Positions 9,196 to 17,713 of a DNA stretch of 64,000 nt are shown here, in pieces. The translations under genes and the position numbers were made by a program. This stretch comes from Phormidesmis priestleyi Ana. Lineage in GTDB: Bacteria > Cyanobacteriota > Cyanobacteriia > Phormidesmidales > Phormidesmidaceae. Positions within the stretch are counted from its first letter, which is position 1, and every line of letters starts with the position of its first letter. The DNA is taken from positions 99,373 to 163,372 of the forward strand of contig LJZR01000010.1 of NCBI GenBank assembly GCA_001314865.1, in the 5' to 3' direction. Under the pieces are notes generated by a model. That model had not been told where the DNA came from. It did no database searches and was given only the letters and a program-made list of their open reading frames with translations.

Positions 9196-9541
9196 ACGCT
9201 TTATCAACTAAGCAACTTTAAGGTCAACAGACAAAAAATATCTGCTCAAACGATACCATTTTGTCGTCTATCCAAAGGACTCAACATGACTCAACATACA
9301 CAGCCACGCTTCAAGAAAAATTATCTAAAGGATTATGAGGCGATCGCCTATGACAATGCTAATGTCACAGGCAAGCAAATAAACAGGTGAATCATGAGGT
9401 CAACTGAGTTAAGGTCAATTAAGTGAATTCGATTTAAGTGAGATCAGCTGAGATCAACACCTTAAAGAACGTCACAAAACTTTATTATTCGTCTTAGGTA
9501 GCGTATACTACCGAAGAACGTGGTATGTAGGAGCGTATGTA
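9196..9541. other. Intergenic region upstream of crtR, 346 bp
   Basis: Spacer between the divergent pyk and crtR genes. It contains a 10-bp direct repeat GACTCAACAT (9278-9297), a HIP1 site near 9340, and near the crtR end a -10-like TATACT within a palindrome. Confidence 0.6.
9497..9512 (+). promoter_or_regulatory. -10-like box inside a palindrome, with NtcA-type spacing, before crtR
   Basis: GGTAG (9497-9501) and CTACC (9508-9512) form a dyad around TATACT (9504-9509), a good -10 hexamer about 33 bp before the start codon. The same bases read GTA-N8-TAC (9498-9511), the NtcA consensus. No good -35 box is seen. Regulation is inferred from pattern only. Confidence 0.4.
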
Positions 9542-10447
9542 ATGGTGTCGGTGGCAGTAGAGCCCCTGGCAGTTACCCGGAGAGTCCCTAAGCGGTTTCT
9601 AGATGCAGATGGTGGTTTCAGCCCCAATTTGCTTATTTTTTTCGGGGCTGTCTCGCTCGTTATTATTTCGACAATTGGATATTTCGTTTGGTACTGGCCC
9701 AGCTGGTGCTGTTTTGCGTTTAATACATTGGCTTTGCATTTAGTCGGAACTGTCATTCACGACGCTTCGCACAAGTCGGCTCATAGCAATCCTATTATCA
9801 ATGCAGCATTGGGCCACGGCAGCGCTTTAATGCTGGGGTTTACTTTTCCCGTATTTACAAGGGTGCATCTACAGCATCACGCCCATGTTAATGACCCTGA
9901 AAACGATCCTGACCACTTTGTTTCGACCGGAGGCCCACTTTGGCTGATTGCGGCCCGTTTTTTCTATCATGAGATTTACTTTTTTCAGCGTCGGCTGTGG
10001 AAAAAGTATGAACTCCTAGAATGGTTCTTAAGCCGTTTGGCGGTTGGGCTCTTTGTCTATGCGGCCTGTTATTTTGGCTACATTGACTACCTTTTTAACT
10101 TCTGGTTTTCTCCAGCGCTAGTTGTGGGTTTAGCACTGGGCTTATTTTTTGACTATTTGCCGCATCGCCCATTTAAGACTCAGCACCGCTGGAAAAATGC
10201 GCGGGTTTATCCCGGTCGCGTGCTCAATTTTTTGATCATGGGTCAGAACTATCATTTGATACATCATTTGTGGCCTTCTATTCCCTGGTACAAGTACAAG
10301 CCAACCTATGAGGTCATGAAGCCTTTACTGGACGAAAAAGGCTCGCCTCAGTCTTTAGGGCTGATGCAGACTCAAGACTTTTTGGGCTTCATGTACGACT
10401 TGTTCTTGGGCATTCGGTTTCATCACAAGCCAAAAAAGAGTGACTAG
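9542..10447 (+). CDS. crtR: Beta-carotene hydroxylase
   Basis: A 301-residue membrane di-iron hydroxylase that adds 3-hydroxyl groups to carotenoid rings (zeaxanthin, myxoxanthophyll and hydroxyechinenone routes). The His clusters of the fatty-acid-desaturase-like fold are visible: HDASHKSAH, HLQHHAH and HLIHHLWPSIPWYKYK. Hydrophobic spans lie at about 27-70, 93-106 and 165-205. AGGAG lies about 10 nt before ATG 9542. It converges on the helical carotenoid protein gene. Confidence 0.95.
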   Translation: MVSVAVEPLAVTRRVPKRFLDADGGFSPNLLIFFGAVSLVIISTIGYFVWYWPSWCCFAFNTLALHLVGTVIHDASHKSAHSNPIINAALGHGSALMLGFTFPVFTRVHLQHHAHVNDPENDPDHFVSTGGPLWLIAARFFYHEIYFFQRRLWKKYELLEWFLSRLAVGLFVYAACYFGYIDYLFNFWFSPALVVGLALGLFFDYLPHRPFKTQHRWKNARVYPGRVLNFLIMGQNYHLIHHLWPSIPWYKYKPTYEVMKPLLDEKGSPQSLGLMQTQDFLGFMYDLFLGIRFHHKPKKSD

Positions 10448-10510
10448 ATCCTGAAAAGAATTTAGCAAGTTTAAAAAAGCAGATTCTTCAAAAGCAAATT
10501 CCAAAACCAT

Positions 10511-10545
10511 AAAACGCCCCTTGGATTCTCCAAAGGGCGTTTTGC
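10511..10545. terminator. Bidirectional terminator between crtR and HCP
   Basis: AAAACGCCCCTTGGA (10511-10525) pairs with TCCAAAGGGCGTTTT (10529-10543) with one mismatch and a 3-nt loop. A and T runs at both ends suit termination of both convergent genes. Confidence 0.85.
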
Positions 10546-10574
10546 TTTGATATGAAGGCATCTCAAGATAGGTT

Positions 10575-10626
10575 TACTGAGCGCTCATATCTAGCGTGGC
10601 TACTGTGCGCCCATATCTAGCACGGC
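10575..10626. repeat. 26-bp tandem duplication of the HCP 3' end
   Basis: Two adjacent 26-bp copies (10575-10600 and 10601-10626) differ at four positions. The inner copy carries the last codons and stop of the HCP gene. The outer copy repeats them, including a second stop. Confidence 0.85.
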
Positions 10627-11073
10627 ATGGCGTAGCACCGTAATTTGCGCATTAAAGTCAAGCGCGGCTAGGTTGTTAAACACTTTGGCAGCCTCTGAAG
10701 ATAGCTCATAGCCCTCGGGCATAGGAACCACCGTTCCAGCCGCCATTTCTTCGGCCAACTGATACCAAAACAGCAGCTTATTATCTTCGGTGTAGCCGCC
10801 ATACATTTTGGTTTTCTCAGTGGCGGTCTTTTGCACTAAGTCACGCATAAAGGCTAGCTGATCTGAGTGCTCCATGGCCTTTACATCTTCTAGCAATCGC
10901 TGGGTAAATTGCGCTTCGGCAGCACCGGGAGCAGCGGGCGTAATGGACTCGCCCATGTGCTCATAGAGCACCCATAGCAAACCTAACTGTTCATCTGTAC
11001 TGAGCGCTTTGAAAGCAGAAAGCTCAGGATGGTTTTGGTTGCTAGAATTTTTACTTTGTAGTCCTGAAGTCAT
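10600..11073 (-). CDS. Helical carotenoid protein (OCP N-terminal-domain homolog)
   Basis: A 157-residue all-helical protein equal to the N-terminal effector domain of orange carotenoid protein, without the C-terminal sensor domain. It has LLWVLYEHMG (equivalents of W41 and Y44 of OCP), SITPAAPGAA, and LLFWYQLAEEM followed by VVPMPEGYEL. Such HCPs bind a keto-carotenoid and quench singlet oxygen or, in some clades, phycobilisomes. The start is ATG 11073, with AAGGA 10 nt upstream; an upstream ATG at 11112 would add 13 unconserved residues. No CTDH gene is adjacent; crtR is its convergent neighbour. The clade cannot be assigned by eye. Confidence 0.9.
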   Translation of the reverse strand: MTSGLQSKNSSNQNHPELSAFKALSTDEQLGLLWVLYEHMGESITPAAPGAAEAQFTQRLLEDVKAMEHSDQLAFMRDLVQKTATEKTKMYGGYTEDNKLLFWYQLAEEMAAGTVVPMPEGYELSSEAAKVFNNLAALDFNAQITVLRHAVLDMGAQ

Positions 11074-11199
11074 ACAGAATATGTCCTTACGTAACTTGTT
11101 ACAGCAAGCCAATCGTAAGTTTTAGACAGGGCTGAACGACTCTCCTAAAGAGAGGACTTACCCTCACGCTAGCTCTTTCAAAGGGTTAGTTATGGCTGC

Positions 11200-11580
11200 T
11201 TAATCAGAGGTCAGGCAAAGATCGGGGCGTAAGTCGCGAGCGCCTCGTAGGTAGGAATGTCTGACTTTGTCCTGACAAACTGCCATAGGCGCATATATCA
11301 TGAGCCGAATGCAGCGAGGCAGGGCGCCTTCTACATGCATTTGCTGGACGTCTAGCAATGGCACACAGTCCCATTTGGGGCGAGAACGGGCGATCGCAGC
11401 TGGGAAAATAGCGTCCAAATCACGAGTGACTGAAAACGTAGCACTGATAATTTGGGTTGGATCGAGCTGATTAGATTGCTCCATAGCGTCTAACATTTCG
11501 GTGACGGCCCCGGCAATTGCCTCTGCCGAATTTTCTGGAACGGTTGTCGCTCCTCGAATAGCTCGTATCTGCCAGTCCAC
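11200..11580 (-). CDS. aroH: Chorismate mutase, AroH class
   Basis: Rearranges chorismate to prephenate for Phe/Tyr synthesis. This is the trimeric AroH-type fold: RAIRGATTV near the N-terminus, DLDAIFPAAIAR, and the C-terminal RCIRLMIY and RHSYLRGARDLRPDL. I choose GTG 11580 because AAGGAAG sits 8 nt upstream and the product then begins at the conserved WQIRAIRGATT (126 residues, normal length). An ATG at 11616 would add 12 residues. Confidence 0.93.
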   Translation of the reverse strand: MDWQIRAIRGATTVPENSAEAIAGAVTEMLDAMEQSNQLDPTQIISATFSVTRDLDAIFPAAIARSRPKWDCVPLLDVQQMHVEGALPRCIRLMIYAPMAVCQDKVRHSYLRGARDLRPDLCLTSD

Positions 11581-11660
11581 GGCTTTTGCTTCCTTTGCTA
11601 TCTCACGTTGTCTCATTTAACCACTGCATTTGGCGATTCGTCCTAGCTGCCTTAATATTC

Positions 11661-11734
11661 CATCTGCATCGTCATATCTAAATCAATCTGCATCAAAATC
11701 AATCTGTATCAAATTCTGCATCATCTGCATCAAT
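11661..11734. repeat. 16-bp tandem repeat with degenerate flanks
   Basis: AATCAATCTGCATCAA (11681-11696) is followed by a copy with one change (11697-11712). Further CTGCATC-rich partial copies extend on both sides, filling the aroH-sppA spacer. Confidence 0.75.
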
Positions 11735-11738
11735 GGGG

Positions 11739-12605
11739 CTAAATGCTAGGCGGCTGATACATCCATAGGGGAACACCATTGGTAGCCACCTCAAAGTCTA
11801 TCCGCGCTAGCGTAGCGGGCAAATGAGCGGGGAGTAGCGCCCAAGGCGATCGCGACGGTGCAGTAATATCAAAGCGACTGCCTGGAAGCAAGCGGCTCAG
11901 CAGAGGCTTTTTCTCTTCAAAGGTGTAGCATTCTGCTTTTTCAGGATCTAAACCGCCTAGCTCTGCGGCCCAACGGCGAGCTTCTTCTTCACTGCCGAGC
12001 CGATCTACGACGCCTAGGGCTAGTGCCTGCTCCCCAGTAAAGACTCGACCATCAGCAAACTGTCTGACAGTCTCCTCTGGGAGGTTTCGCCCTTCGGCAA
12101 CAGTGCGGACAAACTGACCGTAGCTCACATCAATTAGCTCTTGTAAAATCGTTTCTTCCGCTGAGGTCAGCGGTCGATCAAACGACAAAATATCCTTATA
12201 GGGACCTGACTTAATGACCTTAAAAGATACGCCCACTCGATCTAGCAGCTTCTCTAAATTATTGCCGCGTAAAATCACGCCGATAGAGCCCGTGATAGTG
12301 CCAGGGTTAGACACAATATGCTGAGCACCGACGCCAATATACACGCCGCCCGAGGCCGAAATATTGCCGAAACTAGCCACAATTTTGACCTTTTCTTGCA
12401 GCTTTCTCAAGGCGCTGTAAATTTCTTGAGAGTCGGCTACCGTGCCGCCAGGACTGTCAATTCGCAGCAGCAGTGCCGGAAACTTCTTTTCTTCAACTTC
12501 TTTGAGGGCTTCCAATACGCGCTTGCGGGTAGCCCCTGCGATCGCCCCGGTAATTTCAATCCGAGCAATTTGTTTGCGATAGCGAGGCTTAAAAGGCCAA
12601 ATCAT
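11739..12605 (-). CDS. sppA: Signal peptide peptidase SppA, short form
   Basis: A 288-residue S49 serine protease of the half-length (single-domain) type, which clears cleaved signal peptides in or at the membrane. The catalytic serine lies in NISASGGVYIG and the lysine base in KSGPYKDILS. LRIDSPGGTV and TGSIGVI are also conserved. The N-terminal region lacks an obvious strong membrane helix, so association may be peripheral. A Pro-rich tail of about 40 residues is variable. Cyanobacteria usually also have a long SppA; it is not in this window. Confidence 0.92.
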   Translation of the reverse strand: MIWPFKPRYRKQIARIEITGAIAGATRKRVLEALKEVEEKKFPALLLRIDSPGGTVADSQEIYSALRKLQEKVKIVASFGNISASGGVYIGVGAQHIVSNPGTITGSIGVILRGNNLEKLLDRVGVSFKVIKSGPYKDILSFDRPLTSAEETILQELIDVSYGQFVRTVAEGRNLPEETVRQFADGRVFTGEQALALGVVDRLGSEEEARRWAAELGGLDPEKAECYTFEEKKPLLSRLLPGSRFDITAPSRSPWALLPAHLPATLARIDFEVATNGVPLWMYQPPSI

Positions 12606-12721
12606 ATAAATCTCTTAAAGTGCATCTGGAACGCACCAGACCTTACATTACTTTAGATTAAGTATACGACCTGTCATACCTCCACCCAAATACCTTGCCA
12701 ACAGCCCGATTCTGACTTGTC

Positions 12722-12751
12722 CATTCCAGCACCGTTCATTCCAGCACCCTT
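12722..12751. repeat. 15-bp direct repeat
   Basis: CATTCCAGCACCGTT (12722-12736) and CATTCCAGCACCCTT (12737-12751) lie just upstream of the transporter gene. Confidence 0.7.
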
Positions 12752-12787
12752 GCGCTTCCTTCACCGCCTTTATAGCTGCCGTCATAC

Positions 12788-13978
12788 ATGGATTCCCGCC
12801 CTTCTTCCCCATCCTTACCCGATAACAACGATAGCCCCAAAGCAGACAGCCCCAAAACAGATAGATCTAGAGCAGTTCGCAATGCGCCTCGCCTGCCAAT
12901 GCCACAACCGCTCTCAAACCTGGCCACTAACCCCTTATTTTTAATATCCCCCTTCTTTTTATGGGGAACGGCCATGGTCGCGATGAAAGGGGTCATGAAT
13001 GAAACGACGCCCCTCTTTTTAGCAGGGATTCGACTACTACCGGCAGGACTGCTGGTGGTTTTGGTTTCTGTGCTCTTAGGACGCGAGCAGCCTAAGGGTT
13101 GGCGGGCTTGGCTATGGATTGGGCTATTTGCGTTGATAGATGGGACCTTATTTCAGGGCTTTTTAGCCAAGGGACTAGAGCGTACCGGTGCAGGACTTGG
13201 CTCGGTGATGATTGACTCACAGCCGCTAGCCGTAGCGATTATGGCTCGCTTTCTATTTCAGGAATGGATCGGGCCGTTGGGCTGGTTAGGATTATTGGTT
13301 GGACTCATTGGTATTAGCTTTATTGGCCTTCCGGATGAATGGGTTTTGACCTTTTTTCAGGGGCAGTGGCTCAACCTAGAGCCTGTAATTACTTTTAAGC
13401 AAGAAGTTTTGTCCGTTTTGTTTCAGCAGGGAGAATGGCTGATGCTGATGGCAGCGCTCTCAATGGCAGCGGGCACTATTTTGATTCGGTACGTTGCACG
13501 GTGGGCCGATCCGGTGGCAGCCACTGGCTGGCATATGGTGATAGGCGGAACGCCGCTAATCGTCGCGTCGCTAGCTGAAACTGTGGGATCTCAGAGCGCT
13601 GGAAGCTTACCCTGGCAAGGGCTTTCACTACCTGGAATATTAGAAATCAGCTACGCCACTATTTTTGGCAGTGCGATCGCCTATGGTGTGTTCTTTTATA
13701 TCGCTGCCCAAGGCAACCTGACTAGCCTCAGCGCACTGACTTTTTTAACCCCTGTCTTTGCCCTACTCTTTAGCACGCTGCTGCTCTCAGAAAGTCTTAG
13801 CCATTTGCAGTGGAGCGGCGTCCTGTTGACGCTACTCAGCATTTATCTGATCAATCAGCGATTTTTCCTAGCCAATTGGATCTCCGCCAAATTTCCAGCA
13901 GCCTTCTCACCAAGGCTAGCATCCTGGCTATCGCCCACCGATATTAAAACTTCATCAACCCATAAGGCATCTGACTAA
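12788..13978 (+). CDS. EamA-family (DMT) transporter
   Basis: An inner-membrane permease of the drug/metabolite transporter superfamily with two EamA repeats, about ten hydrophobic spans from residue 48 to 360. FFLWGTAMVAMKGV opens the first repeat. The second ends with LTFLTPVFALLFSTLLLSES, the typical DMT signature. The substrate is not predictable. With ATG 12788 the product has a polar 40-residue leader containing a short SPKxD repeat; an internal ATG at 12899 is a possible true start. The ribosome site is weak for both. Confidence 0.85.
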   Translation: MDSRPSSPSLPDNNDSPKADSPKTDRSRAVRNAPRLPMPQPLSNLATNPLFLISPFFLWGTAMVAMKGVMNETTPLFLAGIRLLPAGLLVVLVSVLLGREQPKGWRAWLWIGLFALIDGTLFQGFLAKGLERTGAGLGSVMIDSQPLAVAIMARFLFQEWIGPLGWLGLLVGLIGISFIGLPDEWVLTFFQGQWLNLEPVITFKQEVLSVLFQQGEWLMLMAALSMAAGTILIRYVARWADPVAATGWHMVIGGTPLIVASLAETVGSQSAGSLPWQGLSLPGILEISYATIFGSAIAYGVFFYIAAQGNLTSLSALTFLTPVFALLFSTLLLSESLSHLQWSGVLLTLLSIYLINQRFFLANWISAKFPAAFSPRLASWLSPTDIKTSSTHKASD

Positions 13979-14587
13979 AGCATCAATGTTACGGCCATAC
14001 CTGAATCAGAAGTCAGTAGATTTGGGGGAAGACACCGCAACTTTTTCTAGCAATACCAAAACAGTTAAGTAAACTTACGGACAATAACTATAAAGAACTC
14101 AAAAACTCAGGATCCTTACAGGCTTTGCCTTGAAATGTTTACGATAGGATGTGCTTAATTCTAAAAGACACATCTAGAAACCGTATCCATTAACGCTGCT
14201 TTCCATGCCTTAATGGCCATATATTTGCGATAGTTGTGCGTTATTACATCTTACGAATTTGTGCTACTAGCACGCAAAAGACTCGCATAGCGAGCTCCCA
14301 ATCGGGCACCCTAGCCTTTGAGTGAGGTGATCTTCACCGGTTTGTCACAGTTTTTCAGCGGGCTGTTTAGAAGCCTTATTATTTCTTCGTCCGACTATTA
14401 GCTTCCCTAGGGTGTAGGTTCGTTGATAAGCCAATAGAAATCAACCAATAGAAAATAGACGCTCCAGATTACTGTCAAAACGCTATAAGGAATAAGGGTT
14501 AGGCACCATTCTTGAATTGAGTTGACAGGTAACCGAAAAGACGAACCGAAAAGACGAACCGAAAAGAATAGATTAGGCAAGATAGCA
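13979..14587. other. Intergenic region, about 600 bp
   Basis: No convincing gene seen. It has small dyads (CTCGCATAGCGAG near 14282, GGTGATCTTCACC near 14327), a repeated AACCAATAGAAA-like word near 14430-14455, and a 13-bp tandem repeat just before the next gene. It likely contains that gene's promoter. Confidence 0.55.
14531..14569. repeat. 13-bp tandem repeat, three copies
   Basis: AACCGAAAAGACG at 14531 and 14544, then a third copy at 14557 with a changed end. It sits 19 bp before the preferred start of the next gene. Confidence 0.85.
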
Positions 14588-16063
14588 ATGATTCGGCGTT
14601 CTACTTTAGTATTTTTAACCTGTTTGGCGGCTGTGGGTATCCCGGCCATGCGAACAAAGAGCGCTGCATCTGCGGTGAGTTTTTCACAACCCTTTTTAGA
14701 TTCTTCGGAGAGTCATTCAAGACAACACCCATCGGTGTCTCAGCCCCTGCTGATTGCTCAAGCCTCTGGTGGAATCAGTGCTGGCAATTTAGACATCAAT
14801 TCAAAGGGTGAAGCAGTCAAAGCCCTTCAGGTACGGTTGCAGCAAGCAGGATACTACAGCGGCGCTATTGATGGCCTATATGGATTTGACACCCAACGGG
14901 CGGTCATCGCGTTTCAAGCCGATGCAGGACTAGAACAAACAGGTAGCCTGAACGATGAGACCTACCAAAAGCTTCGCGAACAGTCAGCGCTGCTCCCTAA
15001 TTCCATCAATTCAGGGCCGAGTTCAGAGTCAAGTCCCGATTCTTCCAGCGCAGATGCGTCTAATCCAGTCCTAGAGCCGACTGCCAGTGAACTTCCAGCA
15101 GTGGATGCAGAGGAAGACACCATCGTAGCGGGTGATAGTCAGGCAGGTGGGCTAGGTAGGCTATTTGGGTTTGGGCTGGGCATTGCGGCAATGCTAGCGA
15201 GCTTTGGGGTGGGCTTTTATGTTGCCAATCGCGACCAAGCCGATAAAGAAGGTGAAGGTGAGTGGGGTGAACTTGAAACCAATGGAGGGTTAGCTCGGTC
15301 AGAGCGATCGCTGGCTGGTGGGTCTGCTAATGGGGGAATGCAGCCATCAAATACAGCAACTCAAACAGGAAGAAATCGGCAAAATATCGGAACGGCTGCG
15401 TCCAGCAGCGGCATGATAGCTGGTTCAATCTCTCCGGTATCTCAATCGCTGAGCACCAATAATCAGATGGGTGCTCAGATGGGTGGCCAGATGGGTGGTC
15501 AGATAGGCGAAACGGCTCCGATGGCTCAAATGGATGTGATTGATGGCCTCATTGGGGATTTGCGAAATCCTGATCCGGCCCGCAGACGTAAGGCGATTTG
15601 GGAACTAGGTCAGCGAGGTAATTCGTTGGCCATGCAGCCTCTGGTTAATTCTATGGTAGATGCAGACTCTAAAGAGAAGAGTCTGGTGTTGGCAGCGCTT
15701 TCAGAAATCGGCATTCGTTCACTTAAACCCATGAGTCGGGCACTGGCGATCGCCCTACAAGATGACAACCCCGAAGTTCGTAAAAACGCGATTCGTGATC
15801 TCACTCGCGTATACGAGTTGGTCGTACAAATCAGCCAAATGCTAAGCCACGCGACAGAAGATGAAGATTCCGAAGTACGGCAGACTGCGACTTGGGCCCT
15901 CGAACAACTCAATCGAATTCGTCGCGGACATGATGAAGATCCGGCCATGCGTGCTTTTTCAGGCGGCAGTGGCGGCGGTGGCATTGGCGGCGGTAGCGGA
16001 TCTCCACCGATAGATTTACTGGCCAGTGAAGCTTCTTTACGCCGATCGCAGCAAGGCTTCTAG
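14588..16063 (+). CDS. Exported peptidoglycan-binding / HEAT-repeat protein
   Basis: From ATG 14588 (491 residues) the protein opens with a signal-like MIRRSTLVFLTCLAAVGIP. Next is a PG_binding_1 domain (SKGEAVKALQVRLQQAGYYSG, FDTQRAVIAFQ), a Ser/Pro-rich linker, a glycine-rich membrane span (FGFGLGIAAMLASFGVGFYV), a low-complexity stretch with MGxQ repeats, and HEAT-like helical repeats (RRRKAIWELGQ, EVRKNAIRDL, EVRQTATWAL). The C-terminus is Gly-rich. The layout suggests the wall-binding domain lies outside and the HEAT repeats inside. A TTG at 14522 in frame is less likely because the extension is polar and repeat-derived. Function unknown; a scaffold linking wall and cytosol is inference. 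Confidence 0.75.
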   Translation: MIRRSTLVFLTCLAAVGIPAMRTKSAASAVSFSQPFLDSSESHSRQHPSVSQPLLIAQASGGISAGNLDINSKGEAVKALQVRLQQAGYYSGAIDGLYGFDTQRAVIAFQADAGLEQTGSLNDETYQKLREQSALLPNSINSGPSSESSPDSSSADASNPVLEPTASELPAVDAEEDTIVAGDSQAGGLGRLFGFGLGIAAMLASFGVGFYVANRDQADKEGEGEWGELETNGGLARSERSLAGGSANGGMQPSNTATQTGRNRQNIGTAASSSGMIAGSISPVSQSLSTNNQMGAQMGGQMGGQIGETAPMAQMDVIDGLIGDLRNPDPARRRKAIWELGQRGNSLAMQPLVNSMVDADSKEKSLVLAALSEIGIRSLKPMSRALAIALQDDNPEVRKNAIRDLTRVYELVVQISQMLSHATEDEDSEVRQTATWALEQLNRIRRGHDEDPAMRAFSGGSGGGGIGGGSGSPPIDLLASEASLRRSQQGF

Positions 16064-16128
16064 GCTATTTAGCCTAAGCTATGTCTAAGCGGTGTTTAAG
16101 CTATTTAGATTGATTGATCGATTGAACC

Positions 16129-17265
16129 TTGGCAATTTTGCCCTTGATACCGCCTCAAAAAACACCTCTACGACTCCTGCTGCTTTCTACACCCGTCGGG
16201 CCTTTAGGGTCTGGCTTGGGCGGCGGCGTTGAGGCAAGCGTCGTTAATCTAGCGCGGGTTCTTGGCCAACGAGGCCATCGCATCACCATCGTGGCGCCTT
16301 TGGGTTCTGTGCTGCCCGACCACAGCCAGGTTGAGCTGGTTCAGATGGTTGGGAGCTTTCAGCCCACGGCTCAGACTCAGCCCAGATTGCAGCCATCTGA
16401 ACCATTCCCAGTCGCAAATTCAGCCTTGGCGAATGCCTGCGAGTATGTGCAGGCTGAGCAGGCACGGTACGACCTAATTGTGAATTTTGCCTACGACTGG
16501 CAACCGTTTCAGCTCACGGCGATGCTCGAAACACCGCTGGCCCATTTTGTCACCATGGGATCGTTACTAGATGTGATGGATCAGGTGATTGCGCAAACCG
16601 CCCTTCAATTCCCAAATCGGTTAGGCGCCTATACGCGATCGCAAGCTGAAACCTTTAGACAAACATCTTTGAGCGATTGGCAAATTTTGGGCAGTGCGAT
16701 AGACCTTCAGCAGTATGACTACTGCGATGAGCCTGAAGGCTCGCTAGGTTGGGTTGGGCGGATTTCGCCAGAGAAAGGATTAGAAGATGCGATCGCAGCC
16801 TCAGCTAGCGCCCGCCGCCCGCTCAAAATTTTTGGCAAGATAGAAGATGCTGCGTACTGGCAAAGTCTTACCAAGCAAATCAATGAAGCGCCTGCACCGG
16901 TCAATTATTGTGGCTTTTTATCCACACCTGAACTCCAAAAAGCATTAGGGTCTACTCAGGCGCTTTTAATGACGCCAAAATGGATCGAAGCCTTTGGTAT
17001 GGTAGCGATAGAAGCGATGGCCTGCGGGGTGCCGGTCATTGCCTACCGTCGAGGTGGGCCGGCTGAGATTGTGCGCGACGGCCAGACAGGTTGGCTAGTA
17101 CAGCCGGATAATATTGAAGCGTTAGTGAGTGCGATCGCCCGTATTGGCGAAATAGATCGCCGTCAGTGCCGTCAGGACGCGGCGGATCTGTATTCTTTGA
17201 CGGCTTGGGGCGATCGCTTTGAGCGGTGGTTTTATCAGATCGTTTCCGGTATGATGAGCAGCTAA
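16129..17265 (+). CDS. Glycosyltransferase family 4
   Basis: A GT-B fold retaining glycosyltransferase of about 378 residues. The N-terminal domain has the donor-side loop GSGLGGGVEASVVNLARVL and GHRITIVAP. The C-terminal domain has LGWVGRISPEKGLEDAI and the EX7E motif in EAFGMVAIEAM, with CGVPVIAYRRGGPAEIV. Acceptor unknown; possible roles are exopolysaccharide or glycolipid synthesis. The start is one of three in-frame TTG codons (16129, 16138, 16144); no ATG fits. A small gene follows 20 bp later. Confidence 0.88.
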   Translation: MAILPLIPPQKTPLRLLLLSTPVGPLGSGLGGGVEASVVNLARVLGQRGHRITIVAPLGSVLPDHSQVELVQMVGSFQPTAQTQPRLQPSEPFPVANSALANACEYVQAEQARYDLIVNFAYDWQPFQLTAMLETPLAHFVTMGSLLDVMDQVIAQTALQFPNRLGAYTRSQAETFRQTSLSDWQILGSAIDLQQYDYCDEPEGSLGWVGRISPEKGLEDAIAASASARRPLKIFGKIEDAAYWQSLTKQINEAPAPVNYCGFLSTPELQKALGSTQALLMTPKWIEAFGMVAIEAMACGVPVIAYRRGGPAEIVRDGQTGWLVQPDNIEALVSAIARIGEIDRRQCRQDAADLYSLTAWGDRFERWFYQIVSGMMSS

Positions 17266-17285
17266 GAAAAGATTGATCGCTTTTA

Positions 17286-17675
17286 ATGATTGCTTTAACA
17301 CCTGAAGAAATTGCTCAGTTCAGAGCCCGCCTTGCCGACTACCCTGAAGCCTTAGCAGCACTGCAAGAAATTGAAGACTGTGACGGTGATATTGAAGATG
17401 CCGCAATTTCTTTATCCTTGAAGGCCAACCAAGAGCCAGATACCAACGAGGAATGGCTCGCTGGGTTTAGCAAACGCTATCGGCATATCGTTTGTCGAGC
17501 AGAGTTTCGAGAAGCGATCGCCGCCGGACAGCTCAGCACGCTCATTCATGCCCTTACGACAGAAACCGACTGTCCGCCGCTGATAGCTCTGCCAGTTGCA
17601 CTCTACGCGCATAAGGCTGAGGTCGCTACATTCTGCTATAGCTTTGACCACAGCCGAGTTGTGAGCAATTCTTAA
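17286..17675 (+). CDS. Hypothetical protein, 129 residues
   Basis: I do not recognise this family. The protein is acidic at the N-terminus (LTPEEIAQFRARLADYPEALAAL, EIEDCDGDIEDAA), with Leu-rich helices, then a more hydrophobic C-terminal third (CPPLIALPVALYAHKAEVATFCYS). There is no signal peptide or membrane span. It lies 20 bp after the glycosyltransferase on the same strand, so co-transcription is likely. A HIP1 site at about 17514 and ordinary codon use support a real gene. It converges on the J-domain gene. Confidence 0.7.
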   Translation: MIALTPEEIAQFRARLADYPEALAALQEIEDCDGDIEDAAISLSLKANQEPDTNEEWLAGFSKRYRHIVCRAEFREAIAAGQLSTLIHALTTETDCPPLIALPVALYAHKAEVATFCYSFDHSRVVSNS

Positions 17676-17713
17676 GAAATCGGCTAAAGACCTGAGCTTT
17701 TCAACCGGTAGAA

